DNA from: Clostridia bacterium | GTDB lineage: Bacteria > Bacillota > Clostridia > Peptostreptococcales > Anaerovoracaceae | Direction of reading: 5' to 3' | Assembly (NCBI GenBank): GCA_910575405.1 | Contig: CAJTER010000011.1 | Location: forward strand, 49,212-113,211 | Length of the DNA stretch: 64,000 nucleotides | In this document: piece by piece, positions 46,948 to 56,324 of the stretch | How the letters are laid out: the number at the start of each line of letters is the position of its first letter | Numbering within the stretch: the stretch's first letter is position 1 | Program-made: the position numbers and the translations under genes | Notes under the pieces: generated by a model | Told to the model about the DNA's origin: nothing | The model's database searches: none | What the model saw: the letters and a program-made list of their open reading frames with translations, nothing else

Positions 46948-48338
46948 TCAGTACATATCCTCCAAGCTCACAAGAAGGACGTGTTCTGCCGCTTCTACAT
47001 GGGGCGTAAAGCCGCTTTTGGAGAACAGAATATAAAAGCGCTCTTCAAAGCCTTTTAGCAGCTGTGCCTTTTCCAGAAGGCTGTCCAGAACTTCTTTTCC
47101 CAAACGCTCATTTCGGTATTTACATTCGCCGAAAATGGCCTGTTTGCGGGAAAGGTTCAGTCCCACCAGATCGATTTCCTCTTCCCGCTTTTTCTTGGGA
47201 TTGTTGCCCCACCATCTGCCAATTTTGAGGATTTTGAGGGGAAGCGTTCCTTTTCTGCTTGCTCCCATAAGATATTGTTTGCAAATATCTTCAAAGATTT
47301 TGCCCATGTACATTGGAAGCTCTTTTTCGATGACTTCATCGTAGAGCATTTCACCCTCCTTGCTCAAAATAGCATCTATCTGGCCCGGGATAAAGCGGTA
47401 CCAAAAGCGGAACATGGTGTCCTGTATGGAATAATAGGTTTTTCTTTTGTTGGACTCTTCTGTAATCGCCATTTCTTTTGCCACAATTCCTAGGGAAATC
47501 AGAACCTCCAGGCAGTGTGCGGTTGTGGAAGTATCGATCTTGGCCTTTCCCGCGATTTCCGAAACCTTAGTAGCCCCTGCCGCAATCGCTTCGATGACCG
47601 CATTGTAGCTGGCCGCTTCCCGCAGCTCCTGTTTCAAAAGGTTTCCCGGCTCTTCAAAGAGATATCCGCTTTCCTTTAAAAACAGATCTATGATATTTTG
47701 CCGTAGGTTTTTTTCCGGATCGATCAATTCCAGGTATTTTGGAACGCCCCCTGTGATTCCGTGGATGACCGCTTTATCGGCAGCAGTCCAGGATGGAACG
47801 AATTGAGCCGATGTTTTGTAGTCAAAGGGGCGGATCAGAAATTGCGCGGTTCTCCTGCCATAGAGAGGGCTTTTGTATCCCAGTACCTGATTTTCCATAA
47901 AGCTCATGGAGGAGCCACAGAGGATGAGAAACAGCTGGCTCTGCTGAAAATATTCATCAATATAGCGCTGGGAGCTGCGTGGCTATGCTCTTTTCTGAAT
48001 TTACCAGGTAAGGATATTCATCAATTACCAGTATGATCCTTCGCTCCTTAGCCTCTTCATAAATAAAGCGAAAAGCATCCTCATAGGAGGCAAAATCCGG
48101 CAGGCCTTTTCTGTCCAGCAGCAGGCTCTTATATATGGCTTTGCTGAAAAGCGCCAGATTTCTCGCGTTTCCTGCTTCAATGGCCGTATAATAGATGCAT
48201 GGCTTTGTCCTTTGTAAATTCCCGAATCAAGGTGGACTTTCCGATACGGCGTCTTCCATATATGACCGGCATCTGAAACCCGGTTTTTTGATACAGTTTT
48301 TCAAGCTCTTCCAGCTCATACTCTCTTCCAATAAACAT
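46948..48338 (-). pseudogene. Second DUF234-type AAA ATPase, broken by two frameshifts
   Basis: Three frames join into one protein. From 48338: MFIGREYELEELEKLYQ with P-loop GRRRIGKSTLIREF. Then, after a shift near 48200, YYTAIEAGNARNLALFSKAI with Walker B ILVIDEYPYLV. After a shift near 47970, YIDEYFQQSQLFLILCGSSM leads into the long frame starting at 47907 with the C-terminal DUF234 end FGECKYRNE. Each shift is a change of one or two bases, so the gene decayed recently. It is a paralogue of the gene at 41441-42826. The DNA between 46677 and 46947 carries no gene that I can support. Confidence 0.85.
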
Positions 48339-48524
48339 CGTTTTCTATTCCCTGCCCGCATCTGCCCCACCGTCCGGCCATATTCGCCGCATACACGCGC
48401 AGGCGCGTCCCCTTTCTTTTTACTGAATCGTCTTTCACTGAATCGCATTTCAGCAAAGTCTCTAGATGTATCATATCACAATTGCCCGCCTGTTTCAAGG
48501 CGCAGCCAGCCAGCAAGCGGCACT

Positions 48525-50231
48525 TCATTTTCCGCTGAACTTCAGCAGCATGATGTCATGGGGGGCCAGCTCCACGGAGGTGTAATACTGCTCCCAGCGG
48601 GGCACTACCGCATATTCCACATAAGGACCGGACATATAGTTGATATTGCGGATATCTTCCGCCTCCAGGCAGCTGCTGAAATTCAGCTGGGCCCAGTAGT
48701 TGAGACAGGATTTGTCCGCCCGCAGATGGTACTTGGTCATCTTGTAATTGGTGGTAATGCCGCGCGCTACCAGATCGATGGTGACAGGCTCCGCAGGACT
48801 GGGGTTGAAGACCAGCAGGTCGCGCTCCCGCTTTCCGCCCGGCGTGGTTCCCCGCAGGGTGATGTAATTGGGGCCTGTATCCACGATATCCGATGGGAGG
48901 GCTGCCAGCAGCTTTGCCAGATGATACATGGGCTTTCTCAGTCCCCTGGCTGTCAGAAGCCCCTGGTTAAACTCGCTTCCGTCAAAGAGGCATACTGCTT
49001 GAAAATGAAAGGTTTCCGGCTGTTCTACCAGCTTTTTTAGGGTTTCGATGGCCGCCTGCTGGGGCAGTACGTTCTGGTAGAGGCGGGAAGCGTCTTCTTC
49101 CGTGCTCCCATGCTCCGCAAGATCGATGGAGAGATCCTCCAGCACAGAAAGCATACTGCCCATTGATGGCAGTTTTCCCAGCAGGTTTGCTTGCGGCTTT
49201 CCCGGCGCTTTCTCCGGACACTCCAGTTTTTCCGAGCAGTCGATTTCGATGCGCTCCACTCTGTCCACTTCCGCCTTGAACACTGGATACTGGGTGTATT
49301 TTCCGATCATGGGCTTTAGCCTGGAAAGGGGGTATTCTTCTATCTCAGGCTGAGCGAGGCCGTAAATTTTGCCGCTGTATCTGCTCCGGTATTCCTTTGG
49401 ATGGCAGCCCATATGTTCGTAAAAGTGGCTGACGTAATATTTGGCGTCGGAAAACCCCACATCTTGGGCAATCTGGGAAATACTCTTATTTGTGGACAAA
49501 ATGGCGGCTTCGGACATTTCCACCCGCACCATGCTGAGGAAGCTGCGGAAGTTCATGCCTACCAGCTTGTGAAAAATATGGGACAGATAATAAGGGCTCA
49601 TCTGCTCCCGCTCGGCGATTTCCGTGAGGCTGATTTTGTAGGGATAATTTTCATACACATACTGGATAATGCGGCTGATGCGCTCTACCTGCATATAGTC
49701 GTGAGAGGTTTTGTGGATGAAGGCTTTTTCCGAAGGGTCGATGACAAAGCCCCGGAAGTGGTTCATCAAAGTGTTGATCAGGGCTACGGCTTCGTTGTTG
49801 ATGCGGGAAACATATCCGGCTGAGCGGTCGTATTCCTCAGCTACAATGGCGAAAATCCGATCCCGCAGGGCGTCCCGCTTTTTAAAGGCTCCCTCTTCAA
49901 TGTTGGTGATAAAAACGGTTGTAATGAAATGGGGAAAAATGCTCTGAAAGTAATCGCTGTCAAAGGACAGAGCCAACACCAGATTTTCCTCTGTAATGCT
50001 TTCCATGGAGTGGACGTCTTCGGAGTGAATGATATGGATGCTCCCGGGATGAAGCCGGTATGTGGCGTAAAAAAGCCGCAGGGAAAGCTCTCCCTCCAGC
50101 ACATACAGGATCTGAAAATCCCGGTGATTGTGAATGGGATAGCTGCGGATATTCAGCAGCTGCACTTTGACGGACAAATTTTCATCGTACTGCAGGGCTT
50201 CTGCCATAGCCCTTTTTTTCGTATCGTTCAT
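48525..50231 (-). CDS. AraC-family regulator with C-terminal GH39-like domain
   Basis: The 568-residue protein has an N-terminal cupin-like sensing domain (about 25-110, HNHRDFQILYVLEGELSLR), an AraC double HTH (about 185-290, ISLTEIAEREQMSPYYLSHI then SISQIAQDVGFSDAKYYVSH) and a C-terminal part (about 300-568) resembling the end of GH39-type glycoside hydrolases (GLLTARGLRKPMYHLAKLLA). Such composites occur in gut Clostridia; the catalytic barrel appears incomplete, so it probably senses rather than cuts. It is divergent from a small membrane protein, an NCS1 permease and an amidohydrolase, which it likely controls. Confidence 0.88.
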   Translation of the reverse strand: MNDTKKRAMAEALQYDENLSVKVQLLNIRSYPIHNHRDFQILYVLEGELSLRLFYATYRLHPGSIHIIHSEDVHSMESITEENLVLALSFDSDYFQSIFPHFITTVFITNIEEGAFKKRDALRDRIFAIVAEEYDRSAGYVSRINNEAVALINTLMNHFRGFVIDPSEKAFIHKTSHDYMQVERISRIIQYVYENYPYKISLTEIAEREQMSPYYLSHIFHKLVGMNFRSFLSMVRVEMSEAAILSTNKSISQIAQDVGFSDAKYYVSHFYEHMGCHPKEYRSRYSGKIYGLAQPEIEEYPLSRLKPMIGKYTQYPVFKAEVDRVERIEIDCSEKLECPEKAPGKPQANLLGKLPSMGSMLSVLEDLSIDLAEHGSTEEDASRLYQNVLPQQAAIETLKKLVEQPETFHFQAVCLFDGSEFNQGLLTARGLRKPMYHLAKLLAALPSDIVDTGPNYITLRGTTPGGKRERDLLVFNPSPAEPVTIDLVARGITTNYKMTKYHLRADKSCLNYWAQLNFSSCLEAEDIRNINYMSGPYVEYAVVPRWEQYYTSVELAPHDIMLLKFSGK

Positions 50232-50350
50232 GCGGTTTTCCTTTCCTAGCTCAAAAACCAGATTAAGTTGCTATAGTTTATTTTATACTGCAAATCATTT
50301 TCTGTAAAGTATCGAATTATTTCATAAAAAAATCACTTTTTCAGCAAGAC

Positions 50351-50404
50351 AATTCTGTTAATTCTGACAACAGTTTCATAAAATAGAGATAGCATTGAGA
50401 TAGC
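50351..50404. promoter_or_regulatory. Direct repeats in the AraC/permease divergent region
   Basis: AATTCTGT/AATTCTGA (50351 and 50360) and GAGATAGC twice (50386 and 50397, 11 bases apart) lie in the 210-base divergent region. Direct half-sites one helical turn apart are typical for AraC proteins. Binding is inferred only. Confidence 0.4.
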
Positions 50405-50441
50405 TCAAAAGCAAGATGAAACAAAAGGAGGTGTATACGGC

Positions 50442-50651
50442 ATGTTAGAGCTTGGAAACGAGGCGCAGGTAAGGAATGCGCTAGAAGGGAAATCAGGATT
50501 TGACAAGAATATTGAGGATGAACTGATCCGCCGGGTTGCTGCCACAGAGCTGGAGCAGGAGGAGTACGAACCGCTGAGCGGCTCTCATAAAGCGGGACTG
50601 ACCATATCCGGCATTTTAGGCGTTGTCCTCGCCATCATCGCATTTTTCTAA
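50442..50651 (+). CDS. Small protein with C-terminal membrane helix
   Basis: The 69-residue protein has a charged, helical N-terminal part (about 1-48) and one hydrophobic helix at the end (about 50-69, GLTISGILGVVLAIIAFF). The ATG follows AGGAGG by 11 bases. It is not a family I recognise. It lies between the AraC regulator and the NCS1 permease gene (115 bases), in the direction of the permease. A small accessory subunit of the transporter, or a tail-anchored regulator, would fit. Confidence 0.7.
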   Translation: MLELGNEAQVRNALEGKSGFDKNIEDELIRRVAATELEQEEYEPLSGSHKAGLTISGILGVVLAIIAFF

Positions 50652-50765
50652 TCCTTGTATTTTTTAATTACTGTGAATCACCGCATGCTCTAATTGAACG
50701 GTGTATCCATTCATATGTAGAGCATGAAACGGTTTTGAACGCAGATTTTAGGAGGTGAACCATTT

Positions 50766-52184
50766 ATGGATAATTACGCAAAAGAAGCGAAATTCAGTTC
50801 TATGCCATTATTGAAATCAGAGCGAATGTACGGGCTGGGGGATTCTATTTTCGCCAACACCGGCTACGGCATCGCTACCTGGTGCTTTTTGACAGGAGGG
50901 CTGATGGCCAGCATTACCAGCTTTAAGATGGCGATTATTACGTGTCTGGCTGGAAATCTCATCGGAACGCTGCTGGTAGCTCTGGCAGTTTCCATTATTT
51001 CACACAAGTACGGTATTGATACTTACACATCCATCGGCGTTTTCTTTGGCAAGATCGGAATGAAGATCGTATTCGCGATTTTCCTTTTCTTAAATGTAGG
51101 GTGGGTTATTATTCTGGGCTCCATGTGCGCCCGTTCATCCAACAGCCTGTCCACGGCTCTTACCGGCCATGTCATGTCCCCGGGAGCGATTACCATCTGT
51201 ACCTTAATCGCCGTGGCTATCATGTGGTTTATCGTATTCAAAGGGCCGGCTGCTCTGAAGATCATGAACCGCATCATGGTTCCTGGGCTCATTATCTGCA
51301 TCATTATCATGGCGGCAGCTCTGATTACGAAAAATTCCTGGTCTGACATCTGGAACGCCCAGCCGTTAGAGCCTTATCCTGACAAGAACGTCAATATTCT
51401 TCTTGCTCTAGAGCTGAACATCGGCGCTGGAATCTCTTGGTGGCCCGGTGTAGGCGCTCTGGGAAGGCTGAATAAAACAAAACGCTCCACTCTGTGGGGG
51501 AATATGATCGGTCTTGCCATCATGCCGGTTGCGGTTGCTCTGCTTTCAGCAGCTTCCGCTTATATGGTAGGCAGCTCGGATCCTACGGAATGGATGATCC
51601 CTCTGGGCGGCATCGGCTTTGGCGCGCTGGCTCTGTTCTTTGTCATCCTGGCTAATCTGACTTCCGGCTCTTACGCCTTTTACAATACGTGTCTGGGCCT
51701 GAAAAACTATAATGTATTTGCCAACAGGAAATGGATCTTTGTAACCCTTTGCTTCCTGGTTCCTGTGGTAATCTTTTGTTTTTTCCAGGACTTCATGTAC
51801 AATCATTATCAGCTGCTGATGAATTACAGCGCTGCCATCTTCGGGCCTATGAGCATTATCCAGATGCTGGATTACTATTACTTCCGCAAGAGCCATATTG
51901 ATCTGCGGGCTCTGTATGATACAACGGCTTCCAGCGGAATGCGGTATTATGGAGGCGGAAACTGGGGCGGCATCTTGATTTTAGCCATCTCCACAGCCCT
52001 CTATATCGTTATTTTGGATCCAGCTACCTGGGCGTATGCTTCCATATTCCCTGTGACCTCCGCCATTCTTCCATCCTGCGCCTTTGCGCTGGTCGCTTAC
52101 TTCCTCTATGGGAAGTTCCTGCAGAAAAAGCATGTAGGCGGATTTGACTACGCACAGGAGTACGAAAAAGCGAAGGCAGCCTAA
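50766..52184 (+). CDS. NCS1/cytosine-permease-like transporter
   Basis: The 472-residue membrane protein has about 12 helices and the purine-cytosine permease look (YGLGDSIFANTGYGIATWCF, later ISWWPGVGALGRL). NCS1 transporters import nucleobases, hydantoins, allantoin or related compounds with Na+ or H+. The substrate cannot be told from sequence. The ATG follows AGGAGG by 9 bases. The amidohydrolase gene starts 41 bases downstream, so uptake and hydrolysis of one compound are probably linked. Confidence 0.9.
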   Translation: MDNYAKEAKFSSMPLLKSERMYGLGDSIFANTGYGIATWCFLTGGLMASITSFKMAIITCLAGNLIGTLLVALAVSIISHKYGIDTYTSIGVFFGKIGMKIVFAIFLFLNVGWVIILGSMCARSSNSLSTALTGHVMSPGAITICTLIAVAIMWFIVFKGPAALKIMNRIMVPGLIICIIIMAAALITKNSWSDIWNAQPLEPYPDKNVNILLALELNIGAGISWWPGVGALGRLNKTKRSTLWGNMIGLAIMPVAVALLSAASAYMVGSSDPTEWMIPLGGIGFGALALFFVILANLTSGSYAFYNTCLGLKNYNVFANRKWIFVTLCFLVPVVIFCFFQDFMYNHYQLLMNYSAAIFGPMSIIQMLDYYYFRKSHIDLRALYDTTASSGMRYYGGGNWGGILILAISTALYIVILDPATWAYASIFPVTSAILPSCAFALVAYFLYGKFLQKKHVGGFDYAQEYEKAKAA

Positions 52185-52225
52185 AGCAGTAACGATACAG
52201 AAAGAGGCAGAAAGAAGGAACGATT

Positions 52226-53869
52226 ATGACAACCCAGAGAAAAGCGAGCTTAATTTTGGAAGGCGCCAGCTTTTACCCCGGCAGGGGGCTCGACAATCAG
52301 GTAGATTTTATTGCGCTTTCCGGCAACCGGATTCTTGCCTTGGGAACAAGGGATAGTATGGATCCATATATTGATGATAAGACGCGGATTCTGTCCTTTT
52401 CGAAAGAGAATCTGATCATGGCAGGTCTGCACGACAATCATGTGCATCTGATCCAGGCGGGAATTCTGGAAAAGTATATTCAGCTGTACGACGCGGTTTC
52501 TCAGGAGGACGCAGCCAGGCGGGTGGCGGAATACGCCAAAACCATACCGGATGAAGCATGGATTCGGGGCGTAGGGTTTCGCATGCCTTCCTGGAAGGAT
52601 CCTTCCCTTCCTGTAAAAGAATGTCTGGACGCGCTGATTCCCGACCGGCCAGTCTTTCTCATGGACGAGGAGCTTCATACGGCCTGGCTCAACAGCAGGG
52701 GGCTTGCGGAATGTGGTATTGATAAGCATACGCCTGCTCCTGCCGGGGGCATTATTGACCGGGATGAAACAGGTGAACCAAAGGGCGCTCTGCTGGAAAA
52801 TGCCGTTGCCCTGGCTGCCAGATATGCTCTGGATTTTGACCAGGAAGCGGCTCGGGATCTGGTCTGCGGCTATATGGACAAGGCGGTGAAGCTTGGAATC
52901 ACGTCAATAAGCGATATGACGCCCTACTTGTCCCTGGATCTGTCCTTCCCTGAGGTTTACTTTAAAATGGCCAAAAATCGGGAGCTGAAACTGCGCGTCA
53001 ATGCGGCCCGAAATCTCTTCGAGGATATAGAGGTCTTTAACTCCATTCGCCAAAGAGCAGAGCTGGAAGGCAGCGGGATGTACCGGGTGCCCTTTATGAA
53101 GCAGTTTGTGGACGGAACGCCTGCCAATTATACAGGCTTTCTGCTAAAGGATTATAGCGATAATGAAGGAACGCGGGGAGCGCCGACCATTGATCTTTCA
53201 GCCATGAAGCGGGCGGTGGAAAAGGCTACAATGCATGATATTTCCGTGCGGCTTCACTCCTGCGGAGACGGTTCCTGCCGGGCAGCTCTTGACGCGTACG
53301 AAGCAGCTCTGCGCAAGTTCCCAAAAAGCCGCAGCCGCCACATGGTAGAGCACCTGGAGCTGGTGGATCCTGCGGATATTCCCCGCTTTGGAAAATTAGG
53401 CGTCATCGCCTCCATCCAGCCGGAGCATCTGGCTGCCGGAACCATGAGCTGGTCGGAAAACTGTTATCCCCATCGCCTGGGGCCTGTACGGGAGCGCTTT
53501 ACCTGGCCCTTCCGTCAGCTGCGGGATGCAGGCGCGGTGCTGGCAGGCGGCACGGACTGTCCGGTTGTAGAGGGAAATCTCTTTTGGGGCATGTATGTTG
53601 GAAATACGCGGACTTACTATGACGGCTTGCCTCAGGGCGGCTGGAACCCCCAGGAAACCCTGGCTATGGAGGATATGATCGACATGTATACCAGCGGAGC
53701 AGCCTATGCGGAGCGCCGGGAGCACGAGCTTGGAACCCTGGAGCCCGGCAAGCTGGCGGATATCACGGTAGTCGACCGGAATATTCTGGACATGGGTGGA
53801 GATCCCGGGATTCGGGATACCCAGGTGCTCCTGACTGTAGTAGACGGCCAGGTGGTTTATCAGGCGTAG
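52226..53869 (+). CDS. YtcJ-like amidohydrolase
   Basis: The 547-residue protein belongs to the amidohydrolase_3/YtcJ group: HxH motif in GLHDNHVHL (about 73-80), later His in SVRLHSCGDG (about 340) and the metal/catalytic Asp in GGTDCPVVEGN (about 445), with the C-terminal ELGTLEPGKLADITVVDRN. It should cleave C-N or similar bonds of a small molecule in the cytoplasm. The substrate is unknown. No signal peptide. Co-transcribed with the NCS1 permease. Ends in TAG. Confidence 0.93.
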   Translation: MTTQRKASLILEGASFYPGRGLDNQVDFIALSGNRILALGTRDSMDPYIDDKTRILSFSKENLIMAGLHDNHVHLIQAGILEKYIQLYDAVSQEDAARRVAEYAKTIPDEAWIRGVGFRMPSWKDPSLPVKECLDALIPDRPVFLMDEELHTAWLNSRGLAECGIDKHTPAPAGGIIDRDETGEPKGALLENAVALAARYALDFDQEAARDLVCGYMDKAVKLGITSISDMTPYLSLDLSFPEVYFKMAKNRELKLRVNAARNLFEDIEVFNSIRQRAELEGSGMYRVPFMKQFVDGTPANYTGFLLKDYSDNEGTRGAPTIDLSAMKRAVEKATMHDISVRLHSCGDGSCRAALDAYEAALRKFPKSRSRHMVEHLELVDPADIPRFGKLGVIASIQPEHLAAGTMSWSENCYPHRLGPVRERFTWPFRQLRDAGAVLAGGTDCPVVEGNLFWGMYVGNTRTYYDGLPQGGWNPQETLAMEDMIDMYTSGAAYAERREHELGTLEPGKLADITVVDRNILDMGGDPGIRDTQVLLTVVDGQVVYQA

Positions 53870-53895
53870 CGGATTTTCTATTGGGGCGCTGATGT

Positions 53896-54102
53896 CTATA
53901 CGAAGGATGCGCCCTTCTCCAGCGGGACAAAGCTATAATTGGCAGCTCCTTCCTCTATGAATAACAGCTTGCCCTCCGCTTTTGCAGTAAACGAACTGTA
54001 AATCAGATCCTGCTACTCAACAATGCGATCCGCATCCAAGTTTACAAGTGAATAGTCTGCCAGCTTGCATACGGAAAAATCGCAGTTAGTCTTTTTATAC
54101 AT
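53896..54102 (-). pseudogene. Remnant of an ACT-domain protein gene
   Basis: From an ATG at 54102 the frame gives MYKKTNCDFSVCKLADYSLV, closely matching the N-terminus of the intact ACT protein encoded at 55655-56023, then a TAG at codon 30 and unrelated residues up to a TAG at 53896. Only the first ~25 codons are homologous; the rest is lost. It is probably a decayed second copy. Confidence 0.7.
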
Positions 54103-54128
54103 TTTCTAGTTTTTTCTTCCTAAATACT

Positions 54129-54290
54129 CTGCTTGCCATTGCCAATGCCCTGCATACCAGCATTGACTATTTGCTTTCCGAACAATACGATAAGCCTTCT
54201 CTTGCCCTGAATCAGGAAATTCTCCGTGCGGTACAGCGCTGTGATCTTGAAACAAAAGAAAAAATTCTCAAGATTATTGAGATTTTATAG
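54129..54290 (+). pseudogene. C-terminal fragment of an XRE-type regulator
   Basis: The frame LLAIANALHTSIDYLLSEQY and onward to KIIEIL and TAG matches the last HTH helix and C-terminal tail typical of small XRE regulators. No start codon or N-terminal HTH remains. It abuts the ACT remnant, so both are likely pieces left by deletion. Confidence 0.6.
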
Positions 54291-54328
54291 AGGCCATGAA
54301 GCCCGATTCTTCCTTAGAAATCAAATTC

Positions 54329-55036
54329 CTATTTCAGCTTTACATAAATACCTACAAAACAAGTATATGGCTCAATGATTGTTTCAAAGTACTGTTTGTC
54401 ACCGCAGGCAAACACATTGTTTGTTGCAAACCACTCGCTCCATGCTTTTCTAAAGCAATCCATTTCCCACGTTTTTACTGTCTCAATTCTGTCGTGGCTG
54501 CCAATCAGCTCTTCCCAATGTGTTGGGCTTTTGAGCATATAGGCCTCCTCACCAAGCCAATCAGAAAGAAGCTCCTCCCCGCGGTCCGTGTACGCATCTT
54601 TCACCCCAGGAATGCCAATCAAAACAACTCCGCCGTCTTTCATAAATGGGAGAATTTTTTCCTGGAAGAATCCCTCGCGGCCTGCAAAGTAGTGATAAGA
54701 ATCAATGCTCACCAGAGCATGAAACTGCTTTTTTTCAAAATGAAGATGATTCGCATCTTCGCAAATGGGAGTTATTTGCTTGCCAACTCCCCATTGGGCA
54801 AATCGTTTCCCATTCTCCTCCGCACTTATCCATAGGTCGTTTGCATAAACCTTTGCTCCTGTTTCTTTCGCGATTACAAGGCTTGTTAATCCCGTTCCGC
54901 ATCCCAAATCAAGAATCAAGTCATCCGCGGCAGGCTGCAGAGGGTGTTTGTCAAATAATTCCGCTAAAATTCGGACACTGTTTGGTCCCATCATCGTTTC
55001 TTGTGAAAGATACGGTTTATAGCTGCTAATATCCAA
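54329..55036 (-). CDS. Class I SAM-dependent methyltransferase
   Basis: The 235-residue protein has the SAM-binding motif I LILDLGCGTGLTSLVIAKET (about 41-60), motif II with the acidic residue in VYANDL, and later IDSYHYFAG. It has a Rossmann-fold methyltransferase layout of full length. The N-terminal YLSQETMMGPNSVRILAEL is typical of a group of small-molecule methyltransferases in Clostridia. The substrate is unknown. It starts after GGAGGTAAACCAGTTGG, in isolation from other intact genes. Confidence 0.9.
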   Translation of the reverse strand: MDISSYKPYLSQETMMGPNSVRILAELFDKHPLQPAADDLILDLGCGTGLTSLVIAKETGAKVYANDLWISAEENGKRFAQWGVGKQITPICEDANHLHFEKKQFHALVSIDSYHYFAGREGFFQEKILPFMKDGGVVLIGIPGVKDAYTDRGEELLSDWLGEEAYMLKSPTHWEELIGSHDRIETVKTWEMDCFRKAWSEWFATNNVFACGDKQYFETIIEPYTCFVGIYVKLK

Positions 55037-55384
55037 CTGGTTTACCTCCTTACATAAGTTTCCTGTTTTTTATCTTACCATAGTTCCTGGTTGGGATCTA
55101 TGGCGGGTTTCCCTGCTCTTGAGATTTTATGAAGATCCGACCTCTGAAATTGACTTGCGATATATGTTGATTTTACGTTAAATTGTCTAATTACGATGCT
55201 TGCAGACAGGCAGGAATCAGGAAAAGATCCCCATGACAAAAAAGAGCAATGAATGAAGGATTGCTGAAATGATTGAAAAGATTTCTTTTTTTGTATATTT
55301 TCTGACATGCCTTACAGGACTTCTTTTGATTGTATTTTTACGCCTGGAAATAAATGTAAATCAGAGAAAACACGGGATGAGAAA

Positions 55385-55600
55385 TCCCTTTCTGCTGTTT
55401 GTACTGGCAACGTTGCTGCTTCTGACGGTCGCTTATCTGATGGTGCTAAAAAAGGCGCAGGTACTTGTACCATTACCGCACGGACACACAACGGGAATAC
55501 TGCCAAGTGCACGGTTAACGTTTCCAAGGCGGAGCCTTTGCCTGTGGAGGCACTTCCGATCCGCTTTACAGCTGATCCGCTCAATCGGGCATGCGGATAG
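55385..55600 (+). pseudogene. Fragment with a Big_2-like Ig fold
   Basis: The frame contains LSDGAKKGAGTCTITARTHN then NTAKCTVNVSKAE, the end of a bacterial Ig-like domain of surface proteins. Nothing upstream supports a complete gene: the preceding open frame begins with unrelated hydrophobic segments in another frame (from 55269). It is probably debris of a surface-protein gene. Confidence 0.45.
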
Positions 55601-55654
55601 GCCGCTTTTTAACAGGACCTCGATTTCTCCATTTCACCTTTCCCCGAAAGCTCG

Positions 55655-56023
55655 TTATTCGACGATGTGATATCCTGCGTGGCTGAGAACCTCCAACGCC
55701 TTTTGGTAGTTTTCTTTTTTCGTCAAAATGTAGTCTGTATTAAAGGTGGAAACTGCGAATATTCCAATTTCATTGTCCGCTAAGAGCCCGGAAATTTTAG
55801 AAAGTATTCCTATCAGGGAAAAGTCCAGAATTCCCTGGATGCGAAAGGCTTTCCAGCCATCGTCCCGTTCCCTTGCATTGGGCGGCACATTTTCTGTAGG
55901 ACATACCAGCGAGTTTTCTTCATCAGTTTTCCCTGTAAAGGTGTATTCCGCATCCAAATTTACCAGTGAATAGTCTGTCAGCTTACATACGGAAAAATCG
56001 CAGTTAATCTTTTTTATTTCCAT
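55655..56023 (-). CDS. ACT-domain protein
   Basis: The 122-residue protein starts MEIKKINCDFSVCKLTDYSL, followed by SLVCPTENVP and GWKAFRIQGILDFSLIGILS then IGIFAVSTFNTDYIL, typical of the small tandem-ACT (CASTOR-like) family, which binds amino acids and acts as a sensor. A broken second copy lies at 53896-54102. It stands alone. The ATG is preceded by GGAGGG. Confidence 0.88.
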   Translation of the reverse strand: MEIKKINCDFSVCKLTDYSLVNLDAEYTFTGKTDEENSLVCPTENVPPNARERDDGWKAFRIQGILDFSLIGILSKISGLLADNEIGIFAVSTFNTDYILTKKENYQKALEVLSHAGYHIVE

Positions 56024-56324
56024 AATTGTTTACCCTCCATGAAATTTAAGTTACTTTTTTACATTCTAACATAAGTCGGAATTTTATGGCAAGAGTTCCT
56101 CTTATTTTTATGGGCAGCGGATCTTGCGGCGGCGTTGCCATTTTGTCCTATATTTTTTCAAAAAATGCTTAAAAATAGAATTAATTTACATGGAATATAT
56201 TTACTTTTTCTTGTTTTGTGGTATAATAATGAAGATTCACCAAATATTAGCATTGAGCAAAACACGCAGCCCGATCATTTCATTTGTATTGGATGAAAAA
56301 ACGAGATATAATAAAGGAGGAAGT

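Noticed and set aside
46755..47009. 84-residue plus-strand frame after the hybrid kinase
   Set aside because: TTG start without ribosome binding site, overlaps the end of the ATPase pseudogene, no family resemblance.
48195..49040. 281-residue plus-strand frame
   Set aside because: It spans the start of a pseudogene and the end of the AraC gene in antisense; composition is not protein-like.
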